Below the pieces are notes generated by a model. It was not told where the DNA came from and ran no database searches. It was given only the letters and a program-made list of their open reading frames with translations. From positions 1-64,000 of the forward strand of contig CAJOHZ010000014.1 of NCBI GenBank assembly GCA_905234695.1: 64,000 nucleotides of DNA. Reading direction: 5' to 3'. Below are positions 36,084 to 45,200 of this stretch, one piece after another; the first letter of the stretch is position 1; each line of letters opens with the position of its first letter. The translations under genes were made by a program, and so were the position numbers. Source of the DNA: an uncultured Bacteroidales bacterium (GTDB lineage: Bacteria > Bacteroidota > Bacteroidia > Bacteroidales > P3).

Positions 36084-37073
36084 ATGATACCCAACACGTT
36101 TGGAATACCCGCCACCGCCGACCGCTATGAGGTGCTGCGCACGCAGCAGGAGTTAGTCTCCCTCTTGCGTGGAGGTGGCCTGTGTGACGCGCCGTGCCTC
36201 GTGGTGGGTAGCGGCAGCAACATCGTCTTCACCGGCCACTATCCCGGTACGGTGGTGCATCTTGAAAACAAAGGCATCCGCCTGCTTTCGGAGTCGGACG
36301 GCACGCTTTTCGTCGAGGCCGCTGCCGGTGAGGTGTGGGATGATTTTGTGCGTCACTGCATCGCCCAAGGATGGCATGGGGTGGAGAATCTGGTGGCCAT
36401 ACCCGGAACCGTCGGGGCTTCTCCTGTGCAGAATGTTGGCGCCTACGGCAGCGAGGCAAAGGATGTCATTGATTCGGTCCTCGCCTACGACATCGCCACC
36501 GGCGAACCTCGCACCTTTACCCATGCGGAATGCCGTTTCGGTTACCGCGACAGCATTTTCAAAGGCGAGTTGAAAGACCGTTACATCGTTTGGTCGGTCA
36601 CCTATCGCCTGCAGCGTGTGTTTGAACCTCGGGTGGGCTACAAGGCCCTCTCTGATGCGCTTGCCAGTGCCGGCATCGCCAACCCAACGGCGCAGCAATT
36701 GGCCGATACCATTGCCGAGATTCGTTGGTCCAAACTGCCCCGGCCGGAGCAGACGGGCAGCGCTGGCAGTTTTTTCAAGAATCCAGTGGTGCCGGCGGCC
36801 AAGTATACCGAGTTGCATGCCTGTTATCCTGATATTGTGGCGTATCCTGTCGCGGCAGACAGTTACAAGCTGGCGGCCGGTTGGCTGATAGAGAAAGCCG
36901 GCTGGAAAGGCCGCACGCAGGGACGTTGTGGCGTCTATGAAAAGCAGGCTTTGGTGCTCGTCAACCGGGGTGGCTGCACAGGGCAGGAGGTGGTGGCGTT
37001 GGCCAATGCCATCGTCGCCGATGTCCAAGCAAAATTTGGTGTCACCCTTACCCCCGAAGCCATCATCGTATAA
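36084..37073 (+). CDS. murB: UDP-N-acetylenolpyruvoylglucosamine reductase
   Basis: 329 residues. MurB reduces UDP-GlcNAc-enolpyruvate to UDP-MurNAc with FAD and NADPH in peptidoglycan precursor synthesis. FAD-binding segments are VVGSGSNIVFTGHYPGTVVH and GVENLVAIPGTVGASPVQNVGAYG; the catalytic serine is in QTGSAGSFFKNP. The presence of the extra C-terminal region with the GCTGQE segment corresponds to type I MurB. It starts 15 bp after the patatin gene. Confidence 0.96.
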   Translation: MIPNTFGIPATADRYEVLRTQQELVSLLRGGGLCDAPCLVVGSGSNIVFTGHYPGTVVHLENKGIRLLSESDGTLFVEAAAGEVWDDFVRHCIAQGWHGVENLVAIPGTVGASPVQNVGAYGSEAKDVIDSVLAYDIATGEPRTFTHAECRFGYRDSIFKGELKDRYIVWSVTYRLQRVFEPRVGYKALSDALASAGIANPTAQQLADTIAEIRWSKLPRPEQTGSAGSFFKNPVVPAAKYTELHACYPDIVAYPVAADSYKLAAGWLIEKAGWKGRTQGRCGVYEKQALVLVNRGGCTGQEVVALANAIVADVQAKFGVTLTPEAIIV

Positions 37074-37091
37074 CCTCAACGCCCGAGTCTA

Positions 37092-37134
37092 AATCTCAAT
37101 TCTCCATTTCCAATTTTCAATTCTCAATTCTCAA
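37092..37134 (+). repeat. CAATT-type leader repeats
   Basis: A run of near-repeats of TTCTCAAT / TTTTCAAT ends directly before CCCCC and the ATG at 37141. The same ending TCAATCCCCCATG occurs before the UmuC-like gene (32504-32529), and related repeats occur before pfkA (8268-8294) and, in reverse orientation, before the propeller gene (63303-63327). Confidence 0.7.
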
Positions 37135-37140
37135 TCCCCC

Positions 37141-37788
37141 ATGACTTACAATCCCGATACCTTTTGGAGCTGGTTTTCCGCCAACAGCGAACAGCTTACC
37201 ATGATGAACGACCTGGAGGAACCCCGTCGTACCGCGCTGTTGAAAGAACTCCAGCAGCACCTGGATGCCTATTGCGAGGGTCTCACATTCGAACTGGGTG
37301 AGCCCACTCCTCAGGGCCGCACTCTCACATTCAGCGCCGAAGGCGATTTTGACCTTTTCCGCTATGTGGTGGCGCTGACCGACAATGCCCCCGATATCGA
37401 TTGGTGGGAGTTCATCGCCTTCAAGCAGCCCAAGGGTAAGAACCTGCGTGTGCTTTTCGACAAATACCGTTTCGAGACCTCCAAGATGGCGTTCATGCAG
37501 CTTGAAAGTGACGAGGAACCTGAGATGATAGGCTTGCGGATAGCTGTCCCTGGGTTGCCTCAGACCTATAGCCCGAAGCCCGACAGCGAAGCCGACGACG
37601 ACCTGCTGGTGGGTGTTTATGTCACCCTCGAAGCCCTGCTTGGCGAGTTCGACTGCACCACCCTCATAGGCTATGTGGAAGTCGCTCCTCTGCCCAAGGA
37701 GCCGTTCAAGGCCGGCTTCCGTCCGCTCGACGACCTTCCGGAGTTCGTCGACTGGTTCAAGCGGCAGCACGGGGTCCCCGATAATTGA
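37141..37788 (+). CDS. hypothetical cytoplasmic protein
   Basis: 215 residues; I do not recognise the family. No signal peptide or membrane helix. It is acidic, with aromatic-rich stretches (FWSWFSANSEQL near the start and DIDWWEFIAFKQP near 100). The gene is preceded by CAATT leader repeats and sits between murB (67 bp) and purA, with which it is on the same strand. The codon use is like its neighbours, so it appears to be a resident gene. Confidence 0.75.
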   Translation: MTYNPDTFWSWFSANSEQLTMMNDLEEPRRTALLKELQQHLDAYCEGLTFELGEPTPQGRTLTFSAEGDFDLFRYVVALTDNAPDIDWWEFIAFKQPKGKNLRVLFDKYRFETSKMAFMQLESDEEPEMIGLRIAVPGLPQTYSPKPDSEADDDLLVGVYVTLEALLGEFDCTTLIGYVEVAPLPKEPFKAGFRPLDDLPEFVDWFKRQHGVPDN

Positions 37789-37883
37789 TTTGTCAAAGAA
37801 CGGCAACTCGCTCGTTTTCTGTTCGACAGCGGCGACAGAGAACTTTATTTTCACGGAAATGTGAGTATGTGAAAAGAATATCG

Positions 37884-37891
37884 TATCTTTG
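37884..37891 (+). promoter_or_regulatory. TAnnTTTG promoter box for purA
   Basis: TATCTTTG, followed by GC, 66 bp upstream of the purA start. Confidence 0.7.
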
Positions 37892-37957
37892 CATTCGATT
37901 TGCGGTGTGTGTCCGCAGGTATAATAGTGACTTCAATATAGTAATACAGACTTTATA

Positions 37958-39250
37958 ATGAGCAAAGTAGACGTTCTGCTGGGTCTCCAATGGGGAGACG
38001 AGGGAAAAGGGAAAGTGGTCGATGTGTTGACCCCGGAGTATGATGTTATCGCCCGTTTCCAGGGAGGTCCCAATGCAGGCCATACCCTTGAATTCAATGG
38101 CATCAAACATGTGCTGCATATTATCCCGTCGGGAATTTTCCACGAGCACAAACTGAATGTGATAGGCAACGGAGTCCTGATTGAACCCCGCATCTTCCGT
38201 CAGGAGGTGGAAGCCCTGAAGGAGAAGCATGTGGATGCCACCAAAAACCTCTATATCTCCAAGAAGGCGCACCTTATCCTGCCGTCGCACCGTATGCTCG
38301 ATGCTGCCAACGAGAAGGCCAAAGGCAATGCCAAAATCGGCTCGACCCTGAAAGGCATCGGTCCGGCCTATACCGACAAGATTGCCCGCAGCGGCCTTCG
38401 TGTGGGCGACATCATGGAGTTCGATTTCCGCGAGAAATACGAACTGCTGAAATGCCAGCACATACAGACGGCCCACACGCTTAATTTCGACCTCGACACC
38501 TTCCGGATTGACAATATGACGCTCGACGAGTATGAGCAGCTTTGGCTCGCTTCGCTCGAAACGCTTAAGGAGTTCCGGCTCATCAACAGTGAGTACTTCA
38601 TCAACCGCTGCCTCGACGAAGGCAAGAAGGTGCTTGCCGAAGGGGCGCAGGGGTCGATGCTCGACATCGATTTCGGCTCCTATCCATTCGTCACCTCTTC
38701 CAGCACCATCACCGCGGGCGTCTGTTCCGGTCTCGGCGTGGCCCCCTCGCGCATCGGCCGTGTGATGGGCATCAGCAAGGCCTACTGCACCCGTGTGGGT
38801 GCAGGCCCTTTCCCCACGGAACTCTTCGACGAGACTGGCCGCACGCTCTGTGAGCTGGGGCATGAGTATGGCGCCACCACGGGTCGCTCCCGTCGCTGCG
38901 GTTGGATTGATATCCCCGCATTGCGGTATGCCTGTATGCTCAATGGTGTTACCGACCTCTTTGTCACCAAGCCCGATGTGATGAACGACTTCGATGAGGT
39001 GAAGATGTGTACCGCCTATGAAATTGACGGCCGTATGACAGACGAGATTCCCTTCGAGTTCAACGAGGTGGAGATAAAACCCGCCTACAAGTCGTTCCCC
39101 GGATGGAAGCAGAGCCTCGCCGGCATCGACCGCTACGATGCACTTCCGCGCCCGTTGCTGGACTACCTTGCCGCGCTCGAAAAGGCCGTCGGCGTGAAAG
39201 TCTATGCCGTTTCCATCAGTCCTGACCGTAAAGATGTGCTGTTCAGATAA
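37958..39250 (+). CDS. purA: adenylosuccinate synthetase
   Basis: 430 residues. PurA joins IMP and aspartate using GTP, the committed step to AMP. P-loop-like QWGDEGKGKVVD begins near residue 10; GPNAGHT-type loop as GGPNAGHTLEF; LPSHRMLDAANEKAKG and ARVGAGPFPTEL-equivalent TRVGAGPFPTEL; GRSRRCGWID in the C-terminal region. Full length, own promoter. Confidence 0.97.
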   Translation: MSKVDVLLGLQWGDEGKGKVVDVLTPEYDVIARFQGGPNAGHTLEFNGIKHVLHIIPSGIFHEHKLNVIGNGVLIEPRIFRQEVEALKEKHVDATKNLYISKKAHLILPSHRMLDAANEKAKGNAKIGSTLKGIGPAYTDKIARSGLRVGDIMEFDFREKYELLKCQHIQTAHTLNFDLDTFRIDNMTLDEYEQLWLASLETLKEFRLINSEYFINRCLDEGKKVLAEGAQGSMLDIDFGSYPFVTSSSTITAGVCSGLGVAPSRIGRVMGISKAYCTRVGAGPFPTELFDETGRTLCELGHEYGATTGRSRRCGWIDIPALRYACMLNGVTDLFVTKPDVMNDFDEVKMCTAYEIDGRMTDEIPFEFNEVEIKPAYKSFPGWKQSLAGIDRYDALPRPLLDYLAALEKAVGVKVYAVSISPDRKDVLFR

Positions 39251-39373
39251 CTGCTGATTTTCAATTCTGCCAGTCCAGCGCATTCTCGGAAGGCAGGCAT
39301 TGAAATAATTGACCTTACATACAATAAAACCACTGCTTATCCGTTTCTACAAGCAAACATAATCGTTTAATCA

Positions 39374-40429
39374 ATGAAAAAAGTTGTTCTTTTCCTTCTT
39401 CTTGCGCTGCCGTTGCTTTCGATAGCGCAGACCAAGATCAAAGAAACCCAGGTGCCTAAATCGGTACAGATTTCTCTGGAGAAAAAATACGACTCCTACA
39501 AGGTGAAGACCTGGTACCGCTCGCCGGGACAGTATATTGCCGAGTTTGTCACCGACGGGCAGAACGGCCGTGCCTACTTTACTCATACGGGCGATTGGCA
39601 GTTTAGTTCGTTCCCTGTCAAGCAGGAAGACTGTCCTTCGCAGATGAATCGCTATTTCCTCAGCAACTACCCTGGCTATCGTATCAAGTCCATTGACTAT
39701 GTGGAACAGATGGACGGCGACGTGTACTACCGCATGGTTATCGTCAAGAAGGGTGTTGGCTATTTGGACAATGAGCTCATCTTCGACTCCCGCGGACGTC
39801 TGCAGAAGAGCAACGCCCCCAACCCCGATGCGGTCAAGCGTGAGTTCTACACCCTCAACAACCCCGACGAGGAGGAACTCTCCAACCAGCAGCTCCGCAA
39901 GCTGAAGAGCTATCAGGGTGGCAAACGCCCCAACCCCGTGGAGGATGTGCCCGAAGTCTCTGCCATAGATACCAATGGCACCATTGTCGCCCACTTCAAC
40001 AAACTCAATCCCCCGACAAAGATTAGCGAAGGCCCCGAGTGGGTCAACCGTTATCCCGGTCTGGTGGTGGCCTATTACATCAACCGTCAGGATGTCGAGA
40101 TGGAAGAGGTGTACGATGTGGAGACCAGCGCCCACATGATGCAGGGCAAAGTGCTCGATAAGAACCATTACAACAACGCCATCATGAAATATCTCGCCGA
40201 GAAGTACAAGAACGAGAAGTACAAGATTGAGCGTATGATTACCTATACTTACGACAGCAAATGGCGTGGCGAGGATGGCAAGAAGCCCAAGCCTTACACC
40301 TATGTTGTCATCAGCCAGAAAGTCAGTGGCCTCGGCAATCGCGTTAAGTATACTCGTATGGAGTTCGACGCCTCGGGAGCCTTCCGCAACCTGCTGGCAC
40401 AGCCCCTCGACAAGAACGATATCCAGTAG
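39374..40429 (+). CDS. exported protein with PepSY-like (BLIP-like) domain
   Basis: 351 residues with a signal peptide (MKKVVLFLLLALPLLSIAQ). The first 110 residues follow the pattern of putative beta-lactamase-inhibitor-like PepSY domains common in Bacteroidota: VPKSVQISLEKKYDSYKVKTW, then an AEFVTDGQNGRAYF strand and a SNYPGYRIKSIDYVEQ strand. The remainder is hydrophilic and unrecognised. It ends with a strong hairpin terminator which is also the left end of repeat element B. Role unknown; probably periplasmic. Confidence 0.7.
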   Translation: MKKVVLFLLLALPLLSIAQTKIKETQVPKSVQISLEKKYDSYKVKTWYRSPGQYIAEFVTDGQNGRAYFTHTGDWQFSSFPVKQEDCPSQMNRYFLSNYPGYRIKSIDYVEQMDGDVYYRMVIVKKGVGYLDNELIFDSRGRLQKSNAPNPDAVKREFYTLNNPDEEELSNQQLRKLKSYQGGKRPNPVEDVPEVSAIDTNGTIVAHFNKLNPPTKISEGPEWVNRYPGLVVAYYINRQDVEMEEVYDVETSAHMMQGKVLDKNHYNNAIMKYLAEKYKNEKYKIERMITYTYDSKWRGEDGKKPKPYTYVVISQKVSGLGNRVKYTRMEFDASGAFRNLLAQPLDKNDIQ

Positions 40430-40482
40430 TTCACGACGGGATTATCCGTCGTCTTGGAGGAGATTCCTGTTTGACTGTTCTA

Positions 40483-40515
40483 ACACCGAGAGTACACATT
40501 GTGTGCTCTCGGTGT
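40483..40515 (+). terminator. terminator hairpin
   Basis: ACACCGAGAGTACAC (40483-40497) pairs with GTGTGCTCTCGGTGT (40501-40515) with one G-U pair and a 3-nt loop, followed by GGCTTTTATG. It ends the gene at 40429 and forms the left boundary of element B. Confidence 0.75.
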
Positions 40516-40707
40516 GGCTTTTATGCGCCTTTTTCCTTCCTTTTACTCTTATCTTACGCATACCCAGCACTTCTCCCACACTTCTCCCCTACATACGTTG
40601 GAGAAGTGTAGGAGAAGTGTAGGAGAAACGTTGGAGAAGAACCGAAGGCACACCGAAACCGCATAAGGACCACACCGAAGGCGCTCCCTTGTCACCCGGT
40701 GGCCGGA
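40505..40707. repeat. 11-bp-module hairpin element, copy B
   Basis: Left arm of eight 11-bp modules from 40505 to 40592 (for example TTATCTTACGC 40549-40559, TTCTCCCACAC 40571-40581), a 7-nt linker, then right-arm modules GGAGAAGTGTA 40600-40610 and 40611-40621, GGAGAAACGTT 40622-40632, GGAGAAGAACC 40633-40643, GAAGGCACACC, GAAACCGCATA, AGGACCACACC, GAAGGCGCTCC, CTTGTCACCCG (to 40698). Left and right arms are imperfect reverse complements, giving a hairpin about 90 bp long. It occupies most of the 377-bp gap 40430-40806. Confidence 0.85.
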
Positions 40708-40752
40708 AATGGGGCAAAATGTTAAAAATTTGCAGGATTGAAAAATTCTTTG

Positions 40753-40760
40753 TACTTTTG
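40753..40760 (+). promoter_or_regulatory. TAnnTTTG promoter box
   Basis: TACTTTTG with TTTG at 40729-40732, 20 bp upstream; 46 bp before the start at 40807. It lies just beyond element B. Confidence 0.75.
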
Positions 40761-40806
40761 CAAATCGAAAAATAACACAACCATTAACCCTCAAAAAACA
40801 ATAACT

Positions 40807-41848
40807 ATGAAAAAGACAATACTTTCTTTGATGCTGGTGCTGGCATTCCTGCCAGTGATGGCACAAAACCATATCGACACGATATTCACTTATTTTGACC
40901 ATTACCAAGGGCGACGGGATCCAACCTTCTATTATTACGGCGGTTTCGATGATTGGTTTAGAATAAGTCGGTCTGCTTATGGCAATACAGAGGGCAAGAA
41001 ACTTCAGGCTTTGACTGAAATAAAGTATTATGGCAAACCAATTTATGCCACATATAGATACATTGACACCTCTCTGCGGATTATCGGAGTCGCAGCGGCA
41101 TTGGATATCAGTATGGAAAGTAGATATCATTATTCGGATACTACCTTGGCAGGGCGTGAGCCAGAGTATTTGCAGTTATACAAACCCACAACAGACTCTA
41201 TGATATTGTTGGCACAAGGCTGCTGTACCAATAGGCAACCCCGTTATAGGTTACAGATTTTCACCACAGATCCTTATACAACGTTGTATTATCCATACAT
41301 ATATGAAGCCTATTTTGACAGTGCTATCATTGTGACGGATTCTTTCTATGTGGCGGCCACTGAGTTTAATAACTATAAAGACACGACAAATTATGATAAT
41401 TTTGCACATCCACAAACGGGTATATGGCAAATTTCTTATGAGGACGCAGGTGGGCCTTATGTATCTTCTCATTTCATCAGTAGAAGAACCGCAATGAGTG
41501 GGAGTGACACCACATGGTCTAGTGGATACCGCGGAGAAGTAACAATGCCTCACCGAGGCTCAGGCCTGCTTATCTTCCCGATATTCGACACGACGGGAAT
41601 CGTGCTGGACATCACGCAGCCTACCCGCTTGGCGGAGGAGCATACCAGCCTGTATCCCAACCCCGCCACCACGGAGGCGTCGCTCTTCTCGGCGTTCCGC
41701 ATCCACACGGTGGAGGTATATAACGCACAAGGGCAGCTGGTGGAGCAAGTACGCCCGCCTCAACCTCGCAGCCTATCCCAAGGGAATGTACGTGGTGGTG
41801 GTGACCACTGCCGCCGGCCGCACCACAAAGAAACTGCTGGTGGAATAG
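40807..41848 (+). pseudogene. exported T9SS type A cargo protein, frameshifted in the sorting domain
   Basis: Signal peptide MKKTILSLMLVLAFLPVMAQ begins at 40807; the body is unrecognised, rich in Tyr, Thr and Asp. A T9SS type A sorting domain starts near 41652 (LYPNPATTEASLF) and reads VEVYNAQGQLVEQ; then the frame continues with unlike residues to a stop at 41872-41874. In the +1 frame the expected end is present: RLNLAAYPKGMYVVVV, then GRTTKKLLVE and a TAG at 41846-41848. One extra base near 41744-41749 (in GAGCAAGTAC) explains it. Either the cargo has lost its signal or the base call is wrong. Otherwise the gene looks intact. Confidence 0.75.
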
Positions 41849-41904
41849 GACTGATCCCGATCCGAGGTGACTAGGGAGTGTCTTCGGTGTTCCTTTTATG
41901 CGCC

Positions 41905-41980
41905 TTGGCTCCACAAGGTCGCCGACCTTAGTTCAACAATCAACAGTTGGCTCCACAAGGTCGCCGACCTTAGTTCAACA
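41905..41980. repeat. 34-bp direct repeat pair containing AAGGTCGCCGACCTT palindrome
   Basis: The 34 bp at 41905-41938 and 41947-41980 are identical, 42 bp apart. Each contains the near-perfect palindrome AAGGTCGCCGACCTT. A related CACAAGGTGGCCGACC lies at 42211-42225, at the right end of element C. The pair is in the 372-bp gene-free stretch 41875-42246. Confidence 0.85.
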
Positions 41981-42022
41981 GGGTTTAGTTTTTACCTTTT
42001 GGTTTTAATCTTCTCCCACCCT

Positions 42023-42225
42023 GCTCTCGGTGCGCCTTTTATGTGGTTTTTATGTGCCTTCGGTATGCATTTTACCCTTATCTTACGCATATCCAGCACT
42101 TTTTCCGCACTTCTCCCGACATGAGTCGGAGAAGTGTCGGAGAAACGTCGGAGAAGGACAAAAGGCACATAAACGTCGCATAAGGACCGCACCGAAGTCA
42201 CTCCTTTGTCACAAGGTGGCCGACC
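42023..42225. repeat. 11-bp-module hairpin element, copy C
   Basis: Left-arm modules in strict 11-bp register: GCCTTTTATGT 42034-42044, GGTTTTTATGT 42045-42055, GCCTTCGGTAT 42056-42066, GCATTTTACCC, TTATCTTACGC 42078-42088, ATATCCAGCAC, TTTTTCCGCAC, TTCTCCCGACA (to 42121). After a 6-nt linker the right arm runs GGAGAAGTGTC 42128-42138, GGAGAAACGTC 42139-42149, GGAGAAGGACA, AAAGGCACATA, AACGTCGCATA, AGGACCGCACC, GAAGTCACTCC, TTTGTCACAAG (to 42215). It aligns module by module with copy B. It lies between two converging transcription units. Confidence 0.85.
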
Positions 42226-42246
42226 ACGGGGCGGTGGGAGGCCGGT

Positions 42247-45200
42247 TTACTCGGTGAGGCGGGTGAGTTGGGTGATGGCGCTGTGAATGGATTTGACGTT
42301 GGCAACCGAGAGGGTGAGCCGTTCGGTGCTTTCTTTGAGCCGTACCGTGTCGGGGTGCTCCTGTGCGTAGCGGATGAGGCGCATGAAGTTCGCGGAGCGG
42401 TAAAAGGGGTTGTCCGGATTGGCGGAGAAGTGGCACACCATCTTGTCCTGTTTCAGCACCAGTTTCTCTATGCCGAACTCCTTGGCCATGCGCCGTAGGG
42501 TGATGGTCTTGATAAGTTCCTGTGTGGGCGTTGGAATCGGGCCGAAGCGGTCGGTGAGCCGCTCGCGGTAATGGGCCAGTTCCTCCTCGCTGCTGAGGTC
42601 GTTAAGTTCCCGGTAGAGTAGCAGGCGCTCGCTGACGCTGGTGACGTAGTCGTCGGGCAGCAGCACTTCCAGGTCGGTCTCGATGACGCATTCGCGGACA
42701 TACTCCTGCGACTCCTCGGCTTCCTGACGGAACAGTTCTTTGAACTCGGTTTCTTTCAGTTCCTCGATGGCCTCGTTGAGGATTTTGTGGTACATGTCGT
42801 AGCCGATGTCGCTGATGAAGCCACTCTGCTCGGCCCCCAGGATGTTGCCCGCCCCGCGGATGTCGAGGTCGCGCATGGCGATATTGAGTCCGCTGCCGAT
42901 GCCGCTGAACTCCTCGATGGCGCGCAGTCGCTTCTGTGCCTCGTCGGTGAGCACGCTGTATGAGGGGATGAGCATGTAGCAGAAGGCTTTCTTGTTGCTG
43001 CGCCCCACACGGCCGCGCATCTGGTGCAGGTCGCTCAAGCCGAAGTTCTGTGCGTTGTTGATGATCATCGTGTTGGCATTGGGTATATCGAGGCCGTTCT
43101 CGACGATGGCGGTGGACACCAGCACGTCGATGTCGCCGCAAAGGAACTGCATCATGGTCTCTTCTACCTGTTTGCCGTCCATCTGCCCGTGGGCGATGCC
43201 TATGCGGGCATCGGGCACCAGCCGTCCCACGAGACCCGCCATTTCGGGCAGGTTCTCCACGAGGTTGCTTACAAAGAAGGTCTGTCCGCCGCGGGACATC
43301 TCGTAGCGGATGGCGTCGCGGATGACCTCTTCGTCGAAGCTGCACAGTTCAGTCTGGATGGGCTGCCGGTTGGGGGGTGCGGTGCGTATCACGCTCAGGT
43401 CGCGGGCGCCCATCAACGAGAACTGCAGGGTGCGAGGGATGGGGGTGGCGGTGAGGGTCAGGCAGTCCACGTTGACTTTCATCTGGCGTAATTTCTCCTT
43501 GACGCTCACACCGAATTTTTGTTCCTCGTCGATGATAAGCAGGCCGAGGTCTTTGAATTTGAGGTTTTTGTTGGTGATGGCGTGGGTGCCTATCAGGATG
43601 TCTATCTTGCCGGCTTCCACATCCTTGTATATCTGGTTTTTGTCGCGCAGGGAGCGGAACCGGTTGAGGTAGTCGATATTGACGGGCAGCCCCTGTAACC
43701 GTTCCTTGAAGGTGTTGTAGTGTTGGAAGGCGAGAATGGTGTTGGGCACCAGCACGGCCACCTGCTTGGAGTCGCACACCGCCTTGAAGGCGGCACGGAT
43801 GGCCACTTCGGTCTTTCCGAAGCCTACGTCGCCGCACACCAGGCGGTCCATCGGGGCTGAGGACTCCATGTCGTGTTTCACCTCCTGTGTGGCCTTCAGC
43901 TGGTCGGGGGTGTCTTCGTAGAAGAACGACGCTTCCAGTTGCTCTTGGAGGTAACTGTCGGCGCTGAAGGCAAAGCCTTGGGAGGCTTTGCGCTTGGCGT
44001 AGAGGGCGATAAGGTCTTTCGCGATGTCCTTGACCTGTTTCTTGGTGCGTTGTTTCAACACCTGCCAGGTATTGCTTCCCAACCGGTTGAGGGAGGGGGT
44101 GGTGCCCTCCTTGCCCACGTAACGGCTGATTTTGTGCAGTCCGTGGATGCTGATATACAGCGTGTCGTTGTTCTTGTACAGCAGCCGGATGACCTCTTGT
44201 GTGCGCCCGTTGGTGGTGATTTTCTCCAGTCCGCTGAAACGCCCCACGCCGTAGTCGATATGGGTTACGTAGTCGCCGGGTTTCAGTTCGAAGAGTTCCT
44301 TGAGCGTCATGGCCTGATGGCTGTCGCGCAGGTCCCGGACGGTGTATTTGTGGTAACGTTCAAAGATTTCGTGGTCGGTGAAGCAGACAATCTTCTCGCT
44401 GTTGTCCACAAAGCCGTGGTTCAGGGAGCACTGAAGAAATATCGCGGTCGGGGCGGTACCGTTCTCTTCGTCGGCGGCAAACACCTTCTCCAGTCGCCGT
44501 TGCTGCTGTTCGTTGGTAACGGTGACGATGACGCGGTAGCCCTGCTCGTCATACTGCCGCAGGGTGCTCATCAGCAGGTCGAATTGCTTGTTGAACGCCG
44601 GTTGGGGCGACGACTGGGTCTCGATGATGTCGGCCTTGGTAAAGTAGCTGCTGTTGCCCGTTTCGACAATGCGGCAGCGCAGCAGTTCTTTCAGGAACTG
44701 GTTGGCGGAGCAGTAAAGGCTCTCGTCGTGGCCGGTCTTGGCAAAGAGGCTTTCGATGGTCTCGCTGATGAACATCAGCCCTTGGACCCATACGGTGTCG
44801 TCGCTGCCGAAATAGTGCAGCAGCGGCACCTTCTCCTCCACGGTCACCGTGTCTTGCGAGTGGCGGGCCATGTTGGGAAGAATGTTGACGGTGTCGTATT
44901 GTTTCACCGAAAGCTGTGTCACGGGGTCGAAGGTGCGTAGCGAGTCTATCTCGTCGTCGAAGAACTCGATGCGGAAGGGGTGCTCGTTGGCGTAGGAGAA
45001 GACATCGATGATGCCGCCGCGTACGGCGTACTGGCCGGGTTCCACCACGAAGTCCACCCGCTCGAACTCGTATTCCTGCAGGGTGTCGATGATGAAGTCC
45101 ATCGAGAGGTGTGCACCCTTGCAGACCACGAGGGTGTTGCGGGTCAGCGTGCGCGACGAGACCACCTTCTCGTACAGCGCTTCGGGGTAGGTGACCACCA

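Noticed and set aside
40483-40515. Possible riboswitch or attenuator
   Set aside because: It follows a stop codon and is a simple hairpin; it is better read as a terminator merged with element B.
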